Source: Polymyxa betae
Lineage: Eukaryota; Endomyxa; Phytomyxea; Plasmodiophorida; Plasmodiophoridae
DNA: 64,000 bases
NCBI GenBank assembly: GCA_003693705.1
Contig: RBZT01000706.1
Location: forward strand, 1 to 64,000
Direction: 5' to 3'
How positions within the stretch are numbered: position 1 is the first letter of the stretch; each line of letters opens with the position of its first letter. Below the pieces are notes generated by a model. The model ran no database searches. It saw nothing but the letters and a program-made list of their open reading frames with translations, and was not told the origin of the DNA. Positions 24,859 through 35,190 of the stretch are shown in pieces. The position numbers and the translations under genes are program-made.

Positions 24859-24943
24859 GCCACTGTGGCCGAGTGGTTAAGGCGGGAGTCTTAAGCACTT
24901 CTGCGGCGAAAGCTGCGCGCGAGTTCGAACCTCGTCGGTGGTA
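24859..24943 (+). tRNA. tRNA-Leu(TAA)
   Basis: Type II tRNA of 85 nt. Acceptor GCCACTG pairs with CGGTGGT; D arm TGGCCGAGTGGTTAAGGC; anticodon stem-loop GGAGT-CTTAAGC-ACTTC with TAA; long variable arm; T arm GCGAG-TTCGAAC-CTCGT; then A73. Four to five T residues follow at 24946 as a Pol III terminator. No intron. Confidence 0.93.
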
Positions 24944-25066
24944 TCTTTTTGCCGATTGTTTTAGCCATCAGATATGTTAATAGATTCATTTCATCATGTA
25001 TACCTGTATGTATTACAAACATCTAAATGTGATCAGAGATTATTCTCGATCAAACCACCGAGTAAT

Positions 25067-25075
25067 AAACCCTAA
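25067..25075 (-). promoter_or_regulatory. Single telo-box AAACCCTAA
   Basis: AAACCCTAA lies about 200 bp upstream of the cupin/JmjC gene start. On its own a 9-mer is weak evidence; it is listed because longer forms occur upstream of DIMT1 and the gene starting at 28319. Confidence 0.2.
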
Positions 25076-25274
25076 CGATATTCTTTCAACATATTCAGTT
25101 TGTCAAACCTTCGATTGCCTTCTTAGCATCTCATAATCTACTCATTGTGCCTAACATTGAGTTTTTCATAACATTTGTGATTATCCATCACATAACGAAC
25201 ATCATTTAGATCCGTAGCGGAGGTGGTCGTACTCGTCCTGCAATTTCTGCGCTGCAGGGTCAGATCGGTCCCCG

Positions 25275-27102
25275 ATGACCCAGGACGACAACGTCGCTAC
25301 CAATTCGATCGCTGCCGGGGCTTTCGCCGGGCCACGATTCGCCTTCGAATTCGGTGGCGACGACGACGCCGCCGTCCAACTCGCCGTCAAACGGCCTCGT
25401 CACCCGGATCATGACGAACTAGCCCAGACCGTCACGGGCGAGTACGTCGCGGTCGACTGGGACCGCAGCTCGGCAACGCAGATCTACGCCGCGGGCCAGT
25501 ACCACTCGCCGGACGACCTGCAGCTGCTGGACGAGCCCGTGGGCGTGTACGACGCCGACCTGTGGCTGGTCGACGCCGTGTTCGACTCGCGTCTGGCGTC
25601 GTGGTCGCAGCCGCGCTCGCTGCTGCACTACGCCCAGACGCCGCTCTCGTTCGAGCCGGGCCTCGGCCCGTTGTGCTGGCCCTTGCACGGGGCCGCGTTC
25701 CGCCAGCACGTGTACAATCGCCGGGCCTGGGTCGTACACGCCGGCCGCCATCGCCTGCATCAGCTGCGGGACGAACTGTGTCAGCTCGACGTCGACGCTC
25801 TGATCGCCGATGCGACGCGAATCGTCGGTTGGCTGCGCGACGGCGACGCCATGCAGTACGTCGACGTCGAATCGGCCGTGCTGGCCCGCGCCCTGTACCG
25901 GGCCGGGCATTCGCTGTATTTCAACCCGGACCTGGATCTGCAGCGCCGGTACGTGCAGGCCCTGAGTGCGGACCTGGGCATGGATTTCGCGGCCGGCGCT
26001 GGCGGCGATCTCGGTGGCGATATCGAGATGTTCGCTGTCCGGGGTGCTCATAGAACGGCGTGGCATTACGATGCCCAACATAACTTCACCATACAGCTGT
26101 CAGGCACTAAACGTTGGTCGATCAAACGTGGCCCGATCACCGACCCGATCAGCAATCTTCATCCGCGATCGACGAATCGCGACGCCGTCCAGGACGACGT
26201 CCGCGTCCATGGCGCTACGGCTGCCGAACCTCTGCGTGATGTTCCTCAGGACGATGATGAGGGCGTGTATCGGTTCACATTACGACCTGGATCTGTGATG
26301 TATCTCCCAGCTGGATGGTGGCATCAGGTTGAGCAGCTCGATCACGAGACGCCATCACTCTCCATGAACTTCTCGATCGATGGATCGCGCTGGGCCGATC
26401 TCTTCATGAACCGTCTCCAGCCGTTGCTCTGGGCCTCTCCAGACTGGAGAGAACGTCCAGACTTCTCCAACGGTCTCGATTCAGCTCGGTACGTTAAGCT
26501 CTACAATCAGTTTTTCTGTCACTTTTTTCCTCTCAAGATTTCGTTCCTCGTCTTGTTTTCTGCCATCATTTCTGTCCCTTTTTTTTGTCTCAAGATGCGT
26601 TTTTCGTCATATTTTCTACCGTCGTTTTTTCAATGAATTAACTGATTTCAGGTCGCATCTGCAATCGATGTTGGATTCTTTTTCGCAAACGATCTCTCAG
26701 TTAAAGGCAGAGGATGTTCTCTCCGAGGGATTGCTGCAGGCGTCGCACCCGAAATCCTCCATTGTTAAACTCGAGCAGCTCGACTGCCCAGACGTGCCTC
26801 TATCTGAACCGTATCGCCGATCGCCTCTCGTCTATCTTGTCGAACTTCCATCTGATGATGATAACGTCAAGTTCTCCATCGTCTCCGGATTTGGAAAGTT
26901 CGCTGATGGCATCAAACCGGAGTTCTGCATCACGATCAGGCTGCCGAAATCTATTCAGGATGCGGCCAGGAGGTTGATCTCGGCCCCCAATCAGATCGTC
27001 ATTCTCAGCGAAATCGCCGCCGGCTTAGAACGAGACGATTTCGAACATTTCCACCATCTTGTCAATGTTCTCGTCAAACATGGATACTTCATTCGAGTTT
27101 AA
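25275..27102 (+). CDS. Cupin/JmjC-type 2-oxoglutarate oxygenase
   Basis: Two exons (25275-26488 and 26652-27102; 163-nt intron, phase verified) give about 554 residues. The core has GDIEMFAVRGAHRTAWHYD with the HxD iron-binding pair, HNFTIQLSGTKRWSI, and the distal histidine in RPGSVMYLPAGWWHQVE: a complete cupin_4/JmjC facial triad. A C-terminal region after the intron (about 150 aa, helices then ending VKHGYFIRV) would fit the winged-helix part of ribosomal oxygenases such as NO66/MINA53. The N-terminus from 25275 is Asp/Ala rich. Likely an iron/2-oxoglutarate hydroxylase; the substrate (ribosomal protein or other) is inference. Codons are strongly G/C-ending, unlike most neighbours. Confidence 0.75.
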
Positions 27103-27215
27103 ACATCTTCAATCTACGAATCTTACAACTCAACAGATACATATATATTAGTGTTTATAAATATAGTTTTTTTTCTAAAATTCGAATCTGAAAGATCAGT
27201 AGTCGCAACCGAAAT

Positions 27216-28319
27216 CTAAAAGTAGAAAAGAGAGACAGGATCGTGAATGGCCATAAAATCATAAGGTGATCTATCTGGAAATTCGAGCTGATCGAGCTCA
27301 TTGAACATCTCGGTCATGGTGTCGAACGCCCGTACGGGGACGGGCCACAGATCCGCATGGTTCTTGGGCAGGATTCCCAGCCGGGCCCCGTACCGGCCCG
27401 CCGCCCAGAACAGGTCCAGGCTCAGACCGATGCTGTACGCCTGCTTGAAGAACGCTGAGAACAGTCGTCGCCGCGATGATGAGGCGTCGTCCAGGCCGTA
27501 GACCTGGCGCAGATGGCGTTCCCAGGCGTCCATCAGCGGCGTCATGCTCGCCCAATCGGACGAATGCCGAACAGGCGAATCATGATTGGCGGAGAAAAAC
27601 GTCAGGCCGAACTCCTGCATGAACGCGGAGATAGTACGACCGGATCGCAGGAAGCTGGCAACGGCCGGGTAGAGCGCGGCGATCGGGTCGTCGTTGCTGA
27701 CCTCGAAGATGAAATCGCGCAGAGTCAGGCTCTCAGGGCCGACCTCCTTCCAGATCTGGCGCCCGTTCACGTGCTGGAACGAACCGCGACCCAGCACGAC
27801 GAACGCGATCTGAAACCGGCTCCAATGATGACGGTCGGCGAACGGGTCGTCTTCGGCCTGCAAGACGATGAAATCGCCGCTCTTGGCAACGCTGGCAATC
27901 GGCTGCGAGAAGGTGGCCAGGCGATGGTGGCGGCCATGAATCACGACGATGCGCAGGTGCTTTTGGAGACGGCGAAGGCTCTTGCGGAAGCGCCGCATAA
28001 AGAAGCGCCAGGTGACGAATCGGGATCGCAACAGGCGATGATAGTCCGGATAGAGCAGCAGCGAACATCCCCATTCATATCCGGTTCGATGATGTAATAG
28101 AAATCGGAAGAATTCGTAAAAAGTCGTACAAGGATGAAGAGCTTTATCCCAGAAGCCGGCGGCCCCATATGGCGTTATATGACGAAGGTAGAGCGATTCG
28201 GTCGCTTCACAATATTGCTTCAGATTGCAAGCATGGACGGGTTTCATGTGATAGGGCGAATTCGGTCGTTTTGGTAAACAATATGGAGATGAACCTGAAG
28301 TGAGCTGGCATAATGACAT
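27216..28319 (-). CDS. Unknown single-exon protein, 367 aa
   Basis: A 367-codon intronless ORF, unusual here where most genes are split. The N-terminal third is rich in Tyr, His, Arg (SRFVTWRFFMRRFRKSLRRL), the middle has a beta-rich part (SGDFIVLQAEDDPFADRHHW; FQIAFVVLGRGSFQHVNGRQ), and the C-terminal half is helical (MTPLMDAWERHLRQVYGLDD). No signal peptide or membrane helix. It is convergent with the oxygenase gene (114 bp apart) and shares its G/C-ending codon use. A telo-box repeat lies 54 bp before its ATG. Family not recognised. Confidence 0.6.
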   Translation of the reverse strand: MSLCQLTSGSSPYCLPKRPNSPYHMKPVHACNLKQYCEATESLYLRHITPYGAAGFWDKALHPCTTFYEFFRFLLHHRTGYEWGCSLLLYPDYHRLLRSRFVTWRFFMRRFRKSLRRLQKHLRIVVIHGRHHRLATFSQPIASVAKSGDFIVLQAEDDPFADRHHWSRFQIAFVVLGRGSFQHVNGRQIWKEVGPESLTLRDFIFEVSNDDPIAALYPAVASFLRSGRTISAFMQEFGLTFFSANHDSPVRHSSDWASMTPLMDAWERHLRQVYGLDDASSSRRRLFSAFFKQAYSIGLSLDLFWAAGRYGARLGILPKNHADLWPVPVRAFDTMTEMFNELDQLEFPDRSPYDFMAIHDPVSLFYF

Positions 28320-28372
28320 CCAGAATTCGGCAGGTTTAGATTTGAAATCTGTTCAGGTTGAAAATCGAGTCC

Positions 28373-28386
28373 AGGGTTTAGGGTTT
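28373..28386 (-). promoter_or_regulatory. Telo-box-like repeat upstream of the 28319 gene
   Basis: AGGGTTTAGGGTTT on the plus strand (AAACCCTAAACCCT in the direction of the gene), 54 bp before the ATG at 28319. Same word as at 7627-7642. Confidence 0.4.
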
Positions 28387-28616
28387 CCTCTACCTTGATG
28401 GAGTGCCCGGTTGGTTTTCGATAGGGCTACGAGATCGCTGGTGGATAGATATTGATAGATCGCAATGTAATGAACAGAGCTAAGAATGTCGCTAAGGTTC
28501 ATAGAGAGCTATTTGCAGGAACAAGCCATGACATGCAGCAGACCCGTCTCAGGTGACATCACCCAAGCTGTCGTAGCCTCCCGATCACTTGCCTTAGAAC
28601 GTCGTTAAACAGTCCA

Positions 28617-28850
28617 TTAAAAGCGAAATTCTCTATAAACTCTGAATACTGCCCATTCGCTTACCGTAAAAAGGTTTGTACGAGAAGTGAAATCTTCCCG
28701 AAATATTACAGGTCGTAATAGCGGCCTTGATCTTGTTAAAGCAGACTTGAGCCATTCGGGTTGATAGCAGTTGAATAAGCAGAAACGTGCACATAGGGCT
28801 TTATTGTCGAATAAATAATCATACAGTCTTAATACCAAGTTGTCGTCCAA
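28617..28850 (-). CDS. Hypothetical ORF, 77 aa
   Basis: ATG at 28850, stop at 28617. The product (LVLRLYDYLFDNKALCARFC; VSEWAVFRVYREF) has four cysteines or fewer and aromatic residues but no recognised domain or signal peptide. It lies 100 bp downstream of the PH-domain gene on the same strand. May be a small gene or chance. Confidence 0.25.
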   Translation of the reverse strand: MDDNLVLRLYDYLFDNKALCARFCLFNCYQPEWLKSALTRSRPLLRPVIFREDFTSRTNLFTVSEWAVFRVYREFRF

Positions 28851-28953
28851 ATCATTCGATTAGCTATTGAATGACGCACGATTGGTTCGTGCCAACAAAT
28901 ATAATATATAGTACGAAGCAACTCATCACAACTGTGATGTGAAGAGATGGACA

Positions 28954-29826
28954 TCACGCCTGGGTAAGCACTTTGTCAAATGCAGAGAACCAGATGTCAC
29001 GGTCATCCTCTGAAATGCCTTCAAGAAAATACTGTCGATCATCAGTCATTATAGCGAAAGCTCTTGGGGAAGGGATCGCCTCAGCGACGTTGGGCAGAAG
29101 GTAGCTTCGCCTCAAGGGAATACTCCCAAGACAGTTAATGGAATGCCCTTCAGGAATACCCTTAAAATAAAATAACGCAGGGGCAGCTCCGGATACAAGA
29201 ACGAAATATCGCTCGTGCCAAGATTTATGAGAGCCTCCTGCAAAACTATCAGCTCTGGGAAGTTAATCTAAAAAATGCTGGTCAACAAAATCCAGCAAAT
29301 TTCGTCTGAAAGCCAAGATGGCTAATGTGTGAAGAAATCCGCCAACGAAAACGCTTCAACAAGAATGAAAAAGTACTTGCCGACCTTGTTTCTTCAAAAA
29401 ACCACGGTGCACAGCTTTGCTTAAAAGGCTCCAAGAAGGATATTTGGGGATCGCAGGTGGCACTTCACTAAATATTTTGGAGAAGAAAATCGCCTTCGCA
29501 ATACGATCGACCCATTGGTTCAACTGCATGATTGAAGACGCGACCAGATGATATGTCTTCTGTTTTAGACATAAATGAAACTCAAACTGACGCAGCCGTG
29601 CGCTTTCCGAAGGGATCTGAATCGATGCCGAGTCGTCTAAGGTTAACGAACCTGCAGGAATCGAATCGGATGGCTCCTTGAAGTACGACAGAAGAGCGCC
29701 GTGCAGGACGAAAAAGCGATTCTGGAACGTACAACCTTTCGTGCCGCTTCGCTTGAGCAGTGGACCATACAATGCAATCGGGAAGGAACCAGGGCAACCG
29801 AATTGGTCATAGTCTAGCTGTACCAT
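28954..29826 (-). CDS. Tandem PH-domain protein
   Basis: Two exons (29826-29385, 29237-28954; intron 147 nt). The first PH domain spans about residues 17-110: YGPLLKRSGTKGCTFQNRFF...LSYFKEPSD...YHLVASSIMQLNQWVDRIAK with the C-helix Trp. The second begins HRGFLKKQG, crosses the intron, continues SHKSWHERYFVLVSG...ALFYFKG and ends in its C-helix (DDRDIWFSAFDKVLTQ). The two domains make up nearly the whole 240-aa protein, so it is probably a phosphoinositide-binding adaptor at membranes; no catalytic part is seen. The lipid specificity cannot be told. Confidence 0.8.
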
Positions 29827-30173
29827 GATGGAAGGCGGCTACCTGGAGCTTGTTGGCATATAGAGATGTGTGAATGAAATGAGAGAAAATGAAATGGGAG
29901 AAAATAGGTGACCTGCAGGCCGCACCCTACTTAGGGTTGCCCTCTACTTACACCCCATTATCCCCATCTACATACACCCCATCACCCCATCTAGTCAAAT
30001 TTCCCCATTAGTCTACCATAGAGTAGTGTGTTTCTCGTCTACTAACAGATCTTCTGCATCTGCTGATCTCATCGTTTAGTTAATTTGTCTTGTTGGCATT
30101 ACCATTCACAGTTCAGAATCCTGAAGTTCCAATACCAGACCGAGATGGTACTTGAGATTGATCATATCCTTAT

Positions 30174-30930
30174 ATGATTCGTCACGATGGCGTGCCTCTT
30201 GCTGAATTCCTAAGGAGCCAAATTGAACTGCAGCGGCTGCAATCGGGCTGGACTTCCGCTGTAACTAGGCTTCGATCGAAGGTCGAATCGCAGAGGTCCA
30301 TTGCCCATACTTTATCGTCACAAATTCTGTCTTCACAAATGGCTTCGGAATCAATTCGTGATGAAGTCAGAGAGGCCAAAATGAAGATCAAAAAGTCGCG
30401 TCACGAATTGCAATCTTTGAAAAGACGCAACCACAGAGTCAATTTAGAGATTGAATCGACTGCAATTACGATTGAAAAGGCAAAATTAGATAGGCGGCGA
30501 GAAGAAATAATTGGTCGTACTGCCCCTGCGTCTACCAGCACTACTGAGAATGCAGAATCGCCAACTGAACAGAAGATATCGCATGTTTCCGCACAGGAAC
30601 ATCCCAAGATTATACAGCAAAAGCAAAAGCCAAGGAGTAATGATACATCAGAAGAGCGACGTAGTTCAGAGATGTGTTTAGGTTCGCTCCAGCAACAGTG
30701 AGTGTATATGCTTAAAGCTAACTGACATGAATCTGATTACAAACAGAAACAGGCGAATTCATTGTGAAGTAATATCTGCGATAGAATTAACGAAATTTCT
30801 ATTGTGCGAGCTGGGATGTCCAGATAGTGAGCATTCTGATTCGGAGACAGCACCCAGCACATGGACTGTTCTCAAAAATCTATTGCTAAAGTTGAACGAT
30901 GAGCTAGATCGCCAGCTACCGTTTAGGTGA
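30174..30930 (+). CDS. Coiled-coil protein, about 235 aa
   Basis: Two exons: 30174 to about 30698 and about 30748-30930, joined in frame across GTGAGT...ACAG. Residues ~10-120 are an almost continuous coiled coil (IELQRLQSGWTSAVTRLRSK; EAKMKIKKSRHELQSLKRRN). A Ser/Thr/Lys-rich linker follows, then a short helical C-terminus (TWTVLKNLLLKLNDELDRQL). It looks like a small structural or kinetochore/cytoskeleton subunit but has no named signature. Convergent with the kinase gene, 18 bp between stops. Confidence 0.55.
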
Positions 30931-30948
30931 CAATATATACATTTATCT

Positions 30949-32164
30949 CTAAAATGCTTCAAACAGTGCAGCGTCTGCGGGAGATAGTTCGATCGTCTTC
31001 CCCCGTTCCACAGAATCTGGGTATTTGTCGAAGTTCGTAGTATCGCTTTCTGAGGCGATATGCGGAATATATGGAGGAATCAACTGCCTCTGAATGGTAG
31101 CTTCCCAATCTATCCCCTTAAACCATTTGTGCATCTTGATATCATCTACTCCTGCCTTTAAGCAACCATATCTCTTGGTACGATCTGCTGTAAGTAAGCG
31201 CCTTACGAGATCCTTGGCGTTCGGATCGAAATGCTTGGGGAAGTCAACGGTACCATCGAGAATTTTTTGGTAGATTCCAAACGGGTTTTCATCATAGAAA
31301 GGTGGATAACCAGCGATCATTTCAAAAATCAATACTCCAAGTGCCCACCAATCAACAGCTTTCCCGTGTCCTTTGCTCTGAATAATTTCAGGAGCCAAGT
31401 ACTCGGGCGTTCCACAAAGTGTCCATGTACGATCTTCTACGTATTTTGCGAATCCAAAATCGGTGATTTTTACATGCCCTTCTCTATCAATCAAAATATT
31501 CTCTATATTCGCTACACTTAGAAATAGGGTCGATCTAAAAAATCATTACCTGGTTTAAGATCTCTGTAAACGACGTTTCGTTTGTGGCAGAATTCCAAAG
31601 CGAGTACTATCTCGGCAGCGTAAAATCTATAAAACAAAAGCACTTTAGTATCCATTCGAATAGACTTAAGTGGAATTCACCTGCTGGCTTCATTAGAGAA
31701 TCTCCTTGCTTTTCTCAATTGAGAAAACAGCTCACCTCCGATAACGTACTCCATCACCATGTAAAGTCGTTTCTAACAAACAATTAATGGAGATAAGGAG
31801 AGTGTGAATCTTTACAGACCTCGTCTTGGAAGGAAGCGTAAAAATTCACAATGAAAGGATGACATATTGAATTCAGGATCTGCTTCTCATCCTTGATGTG
31901 CTCTACTTGCTTCAACCGGATTATCTCGGTCTTCTTTAGCATTTTTAGTGCCATATGGTAAGTCGTCCCATCAATTTGGGCAGATGCAAGACGAACGCGC
32001 CCAAACGTTCCGGTTCCCAAAGTCGGTCCAAGCGTAAATAGGCTCAAATCGATCTTGTTTCTAGATGCAAACCACTCGCGAATCAACTTGGTCGTCGGGT
32101 TGAGGCAAATGTCATCCAGGCTTCCCCCGGATCGCTTCTTCTTGCCTTTAAAGAGGAACGACAT
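30949..32164 (-). CDS. cAMP-dependent protein kinase catalytic-subunit-like AGC kinase
   Basis: Ser/Thr kinase of the PKA/PRKX type. Exon 1 (from 32164) has the glycine loop LGTGTFGRV and the lysine in [10 protein letters not shown]. Later exons have [16 protein letters not shown], the catalytic loop VVYRDLKPG, the metal site in KITDFGFAK, the activation loop [13 protein letters not shown] with the phospho-Thr, and [13 protein letters not shown]. The protein ends exactly with the PKA hydrophobic motif ALFEAF (FxxF, no extension), which separates PKA from other AGC kinases. Four or more exons with short introns. All catalytic residues are present. Regulated by cAMP through an R subunit in known relatives; not visible here. 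Confidence 0.9.
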
Positions 32165-32524
32165 GAGCAGACCCTGTTTTCACGACAAAATCTGCCGAGA
32201 AATCAGAATAATGGCTAAAAGCAGGGCTGCTCTTAATTCTGCAGAGCTTCGTAACGGTCGCCTGTGTGACGCGCGTCCATAAGCTGCGAGTGCGACCTCC
32301 TTTCGATTTCTCATTCATTCTGGCTGCTTTGTCGAATCTCGATCTTCTCGTCATCAGCTAGAAGCTTCTGGTAACAGCATTCTGATGAAACGCTTTGGAT
32401 TGGTCAATCGACGAATGTGGGTTCGCTTGCTAATAAGAGGAATCATCATGCTATGACTTTTAACACGTTATTGGGCGAAACTAGCGACAGTGATAAAGAT
32501 AGAGAATTTATTCGAGGTATTGAT

Positions 32525-33580
32525 TTAATGTTGTGCTGACGCTTCGACCTGCTTGCGAATATCCTGCAGCAATGCAGAAGCTCCCTTCTTCTTTAATTCA
32601 AGGCCAAGTTTTTGACCGATGGCTTCAGCGTCGCTATTACTTTTGCATAATTCCGTCAAGGTATCTTCGATTAATGTCTTGCCGTCAAGGCCAACAACGA
32701 CACCATAAATCGTTAAATTCCCAGTGGCCGCATCAAAATCAGCATTTACGCCAATGGGCACTTTACAGCCGCCTTCTAAAGTTCGCAATAACGCCCTTTC
32801 GGCAGCGCAGACCATGAAAGCTTCAGGATCGTTGATCTGTTGAGCAATAGTGAAGCTCCTTTCATCGTCTTCACGACATACAACAGCAAGAGCACCTTGT
32901 GAAACAGCATACGGCCAATCCAGCAAATCCACAGCAATCTGGTCTTGAAGCTCCAATCGATGTAGAGCAGCTGCGGCTAATATCAAGCCATCGGCTTTGC
33001 CGGATTGCATATGCTTCAATCGGGTTTGGATATTTCCACGAACCTCGACGCAGACGAGGTGAGGATAATGATGAGCCAGAAGAGCTCGTCTTCGGACAGA
33101 TGAAGTCCCGATTCTAGTTCCTGCTGGCAGATCGTTTAACGAGTGGATGTTAGTTTTATCGTTGAGAACCAGAACATCATGACGATGCTGACGGGCGAGA
33201 ACGGCAGCTAGAATCAATCCGGACGGCAATGTACTTGGTAGATCCTTACAGGAATGCACAGCTAAGTCGATCTCGTTGACAGCAAGGGCTCGATCGAGAT
33301 TCTGAGTGAACACTCCTTTGTTCGTGAACTGGGATAAAGGAGTTTGAAGGTCATTATCAGCCTCGGATGTCAACCCCTTTACAGGGACCCTATCAAGCGG
33401 CGTCTGAGTAGCTTTACATATCCGTTCCTGAACGAGATATGACTGCCACAATGCTAATGGTGATGCACGACCGCCGACAACGAGGGGGGAATTGCCTATC
33501 GTCATCAATGGTGTCGGCTGTCGGTTTAATGCGATTGCGACGCAAAAAGTACGATCTTCTGTTGAGCTCTGATTGATCAA
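32525..33580 (-). CDS. HMBS: Porphobilinogen deaminase (hydroxymethylbilane synthase)
   Basis: Single-exon 351-codon gene for the enzyme that joins four porphobilinogens into hydroxymethylbilane in haem synthesis. It shows GGRASPLALWQ, FTQNLDRALAVNEIDLAVHS, the arginine-rich IGTSSVRRRALL, VEVRGNIQTRLKHM, DGLILAAAALHRL and the cofactor-binding cysteine in LLRTLEGGCKVPIGV. Length is normal. The start may be the first ATG (33580) or the internal MTIGNSPLVV. Absence of introns contrasts with the neighbours. Confidence 0.95.
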   Translation of the reverse strand: MINQSSTEDRTFCVAIALNRQPTPLMTIGNSPLVVGGRASPLALWQSYLVQERICKATQTPLDRVPVKGLTSEADNDLQTPLSQFTNKGVFTQNLDRALAVNEIDLAVHSCKDLPSTLPSGLILAAVLARQHRHDVLVLNDKTNIHSLNDLPAGTRIGTSSVRRRALLAHHYPHLVCVEVRGNIQTRLKHMQSGKADGLILAAAALHRLELQDQIAVDLLDWPYAVSQGALAVVCREDDERSFTIAQQINDPEAFMVCAAERALLRTLEGGCKVPIGVNADFDAATGNLTIYGVVVGLDGKTLIEDTLTELCKSNSDAEAIGQKLGLELKKKGASALLQDIRKQVEASAQH

Positions 33581-33811
33581 GCGGCGTTCAGCAAAACTTG
33601 GATAACAACTTTCTGAGCAACCCGATAGTTAAAGCTCACAGTATATATAATTCGAGGACGCTCCATTCTCCACTTCTTCTCGAATAGAAAAAGGCAACGC
33701 TGAAGACGAGAATCGACAACTGTAAATGGGATAAAGAAGCTTCTCGAATAGCTGGCTGGTACAATAGTTTATCTGGTTATTATAGTACGCAATGGCGAAT
33801 CTGAACTGAGC

Positions 33812-34303
33812 TCATCTTCTAGGCAAAGCATCAGGAAATTCGCTTTCATAGGTCCTTTCAGGACGCGTGTCGCCGCGGCCATCGTCGTTCAATCCGAATC
33901 CAGGATCGAACCGCCGTTGGTAGAGCGACGGATCTCTGATGAAATCGGGATCTTGATGGCAAGCGAGATCACGAGCTCTCAATGCCGGAGGCGGCCTTTG
34001 TGGTTTGCTAGCTGCAGCGGGCTTGTTCACCTGAGTCCCAAAAATCTTCCTTCTCGTTCTTGCATAATGATCTTGTCGCTGAGTGTTATCCATCAACGCC
34101 AAGGTCGGGCGCGAAGAGCTTTCAGTATGTTCAAGTCCGATATCTGCCCTCTTCAATAACTGAACCGTAGGTTTCGATTTCGGTGGATCCAGCTGGACAA
34201 CTGATTCAGGTGGCGGTTGTTCCTGCGGTTGCTGCTCCTCATCAGAATCCTCCCATGAATCCGGGACTTTGCTCGGCGGAGGAACAGGAACGAGACGCCT
34301 CAT
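33812..34303 (-). CDS. SUZ-domain protein, SZRD1-like
   Basis: Basic, Pro-rich 163-aa product from the ATG at 34303 (an earlier in-frame ATG at 34414 adds 37 residues of unlike composition). It has VPDSWEDSDEE at the N-terminus, like the VAESWEE of SZRD1, then LKR, SRPTLALMDNTQRQDHYART and RRKIFG, the conserved core of the SUZ domain. The C-terminal 60 residues are rich in Arg, Asp and Pro, comparable to SUZ-C. SUZ domains bind RNA or translation factors. One exon. Confidence 0.65.
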   Translation of the reverse strand: MRRLVPVPPPSKVPDSWEDSDEEQQPQEQPPPESVVQLDPPKSKPTVQLLKRADIGLEHTESSSRPTLALMDNTQRQDHYARTRRKIFGTQVNKPAAASKPQRPPPALRARDLACHQDPDFIRDPSLYQRRFDPGFGLNDDGRGDTRPERTYESEFPDALPRR

Positions 34304-34607
34304 ATGAAAGAGGCAGTTCGCACGGAATTTGAGAGAGGCAGATTTAGAGAGCCAGGCGACGGTGGCGCAGCCCCCTTGGCTAAAATCATTCATCAAGCTG
34401 ATTAGCCGAGCCAACGTGGGCGGATGCAGCTTCGATCATCAATCTCTAAAGTAGTCAAGTATAGGAACGGTCGAAGAGCCTATCGCCGACACTCAGGTCT
34501 TCAAATCATTGGAACTCAAAGCTTTGAAGATTGCAAGATTGAGGCTCCGTATTGCGACTTAGATAACACTGAACAAGAAGTTACTTTTATCATGAGATAT
34601 CTATTTG

Positions 34608-34940
34608 GAAGCAAAGCGTTTTAACCCTATAGTGAAAGAGATGTTTGCAAGTAACTATTTGATTGTGAAGACGGATCCGAGGCGCTAAACTAGTCTGTCC
34701 AAGAAAAGATTTGGCTTGATCGTGGCATTCAGTAGTCAGAAGGCGATCGCTAGCACATTCAGCGCTGTGCGCTGCAGCACAAAAACAGTCGAGACCAGCT
34801 CGAAACGCCATTTTAAGTGAAAGATAATTACAGGCGTATATGACCAAACGAGACATAAATGCTGTTTCGAACGAGTTTGCAGTCAATAATTCGGCACTGA
34901 GATCGACAGACAAAGTGTCGTGTTGAATGCACACAGGCAA
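34608..34940 (-). CDS. Hypothetical small protein, start unclear
   Basis: An open stretch contains SRLVIYACNYLSLKMAFRAG and LTTECHDQAKSFLGQTSLAP. A 46-nt intron with a good 3' site joins it to a final LKRFASK and TAG at 34608. There is no ATG at the beginning of the open frame; the first is at MSRLV. Six cysteines, helical. Family not recognised. Confidence 0.3.
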
Positions 34941-35190
34941 TCGGAGCTATGAGATTATGGACGTCAATCAGGCGAAGAGGTTTGCTGCTCTGACGAAGAC
35001 TCTGGGTTGCTTGCCTCTAATCGGACTTGCCGCACTACCTACAGAACCATTCTGGATGGCTTGTTATACTGTTTTCCATTAACAGGCTCATCACTTGCAA
35101 TATCCAGAAAAGGTCATCATGAGATCCGGGAGACAAGGCCGAAGAATGCGTAGTATCGATTTAGTACCATTATAGGCAGTATTACTGTAG

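Noticed and set aside
25419-26081. Long minus-strand ORF (220 codons) antisense to the oxygenase gene
   Set aside because: It is a GC-rich shadow: the plus-strand frame has the full HxD...H iron site and a verified intron phase, while the antisense product has no domain.
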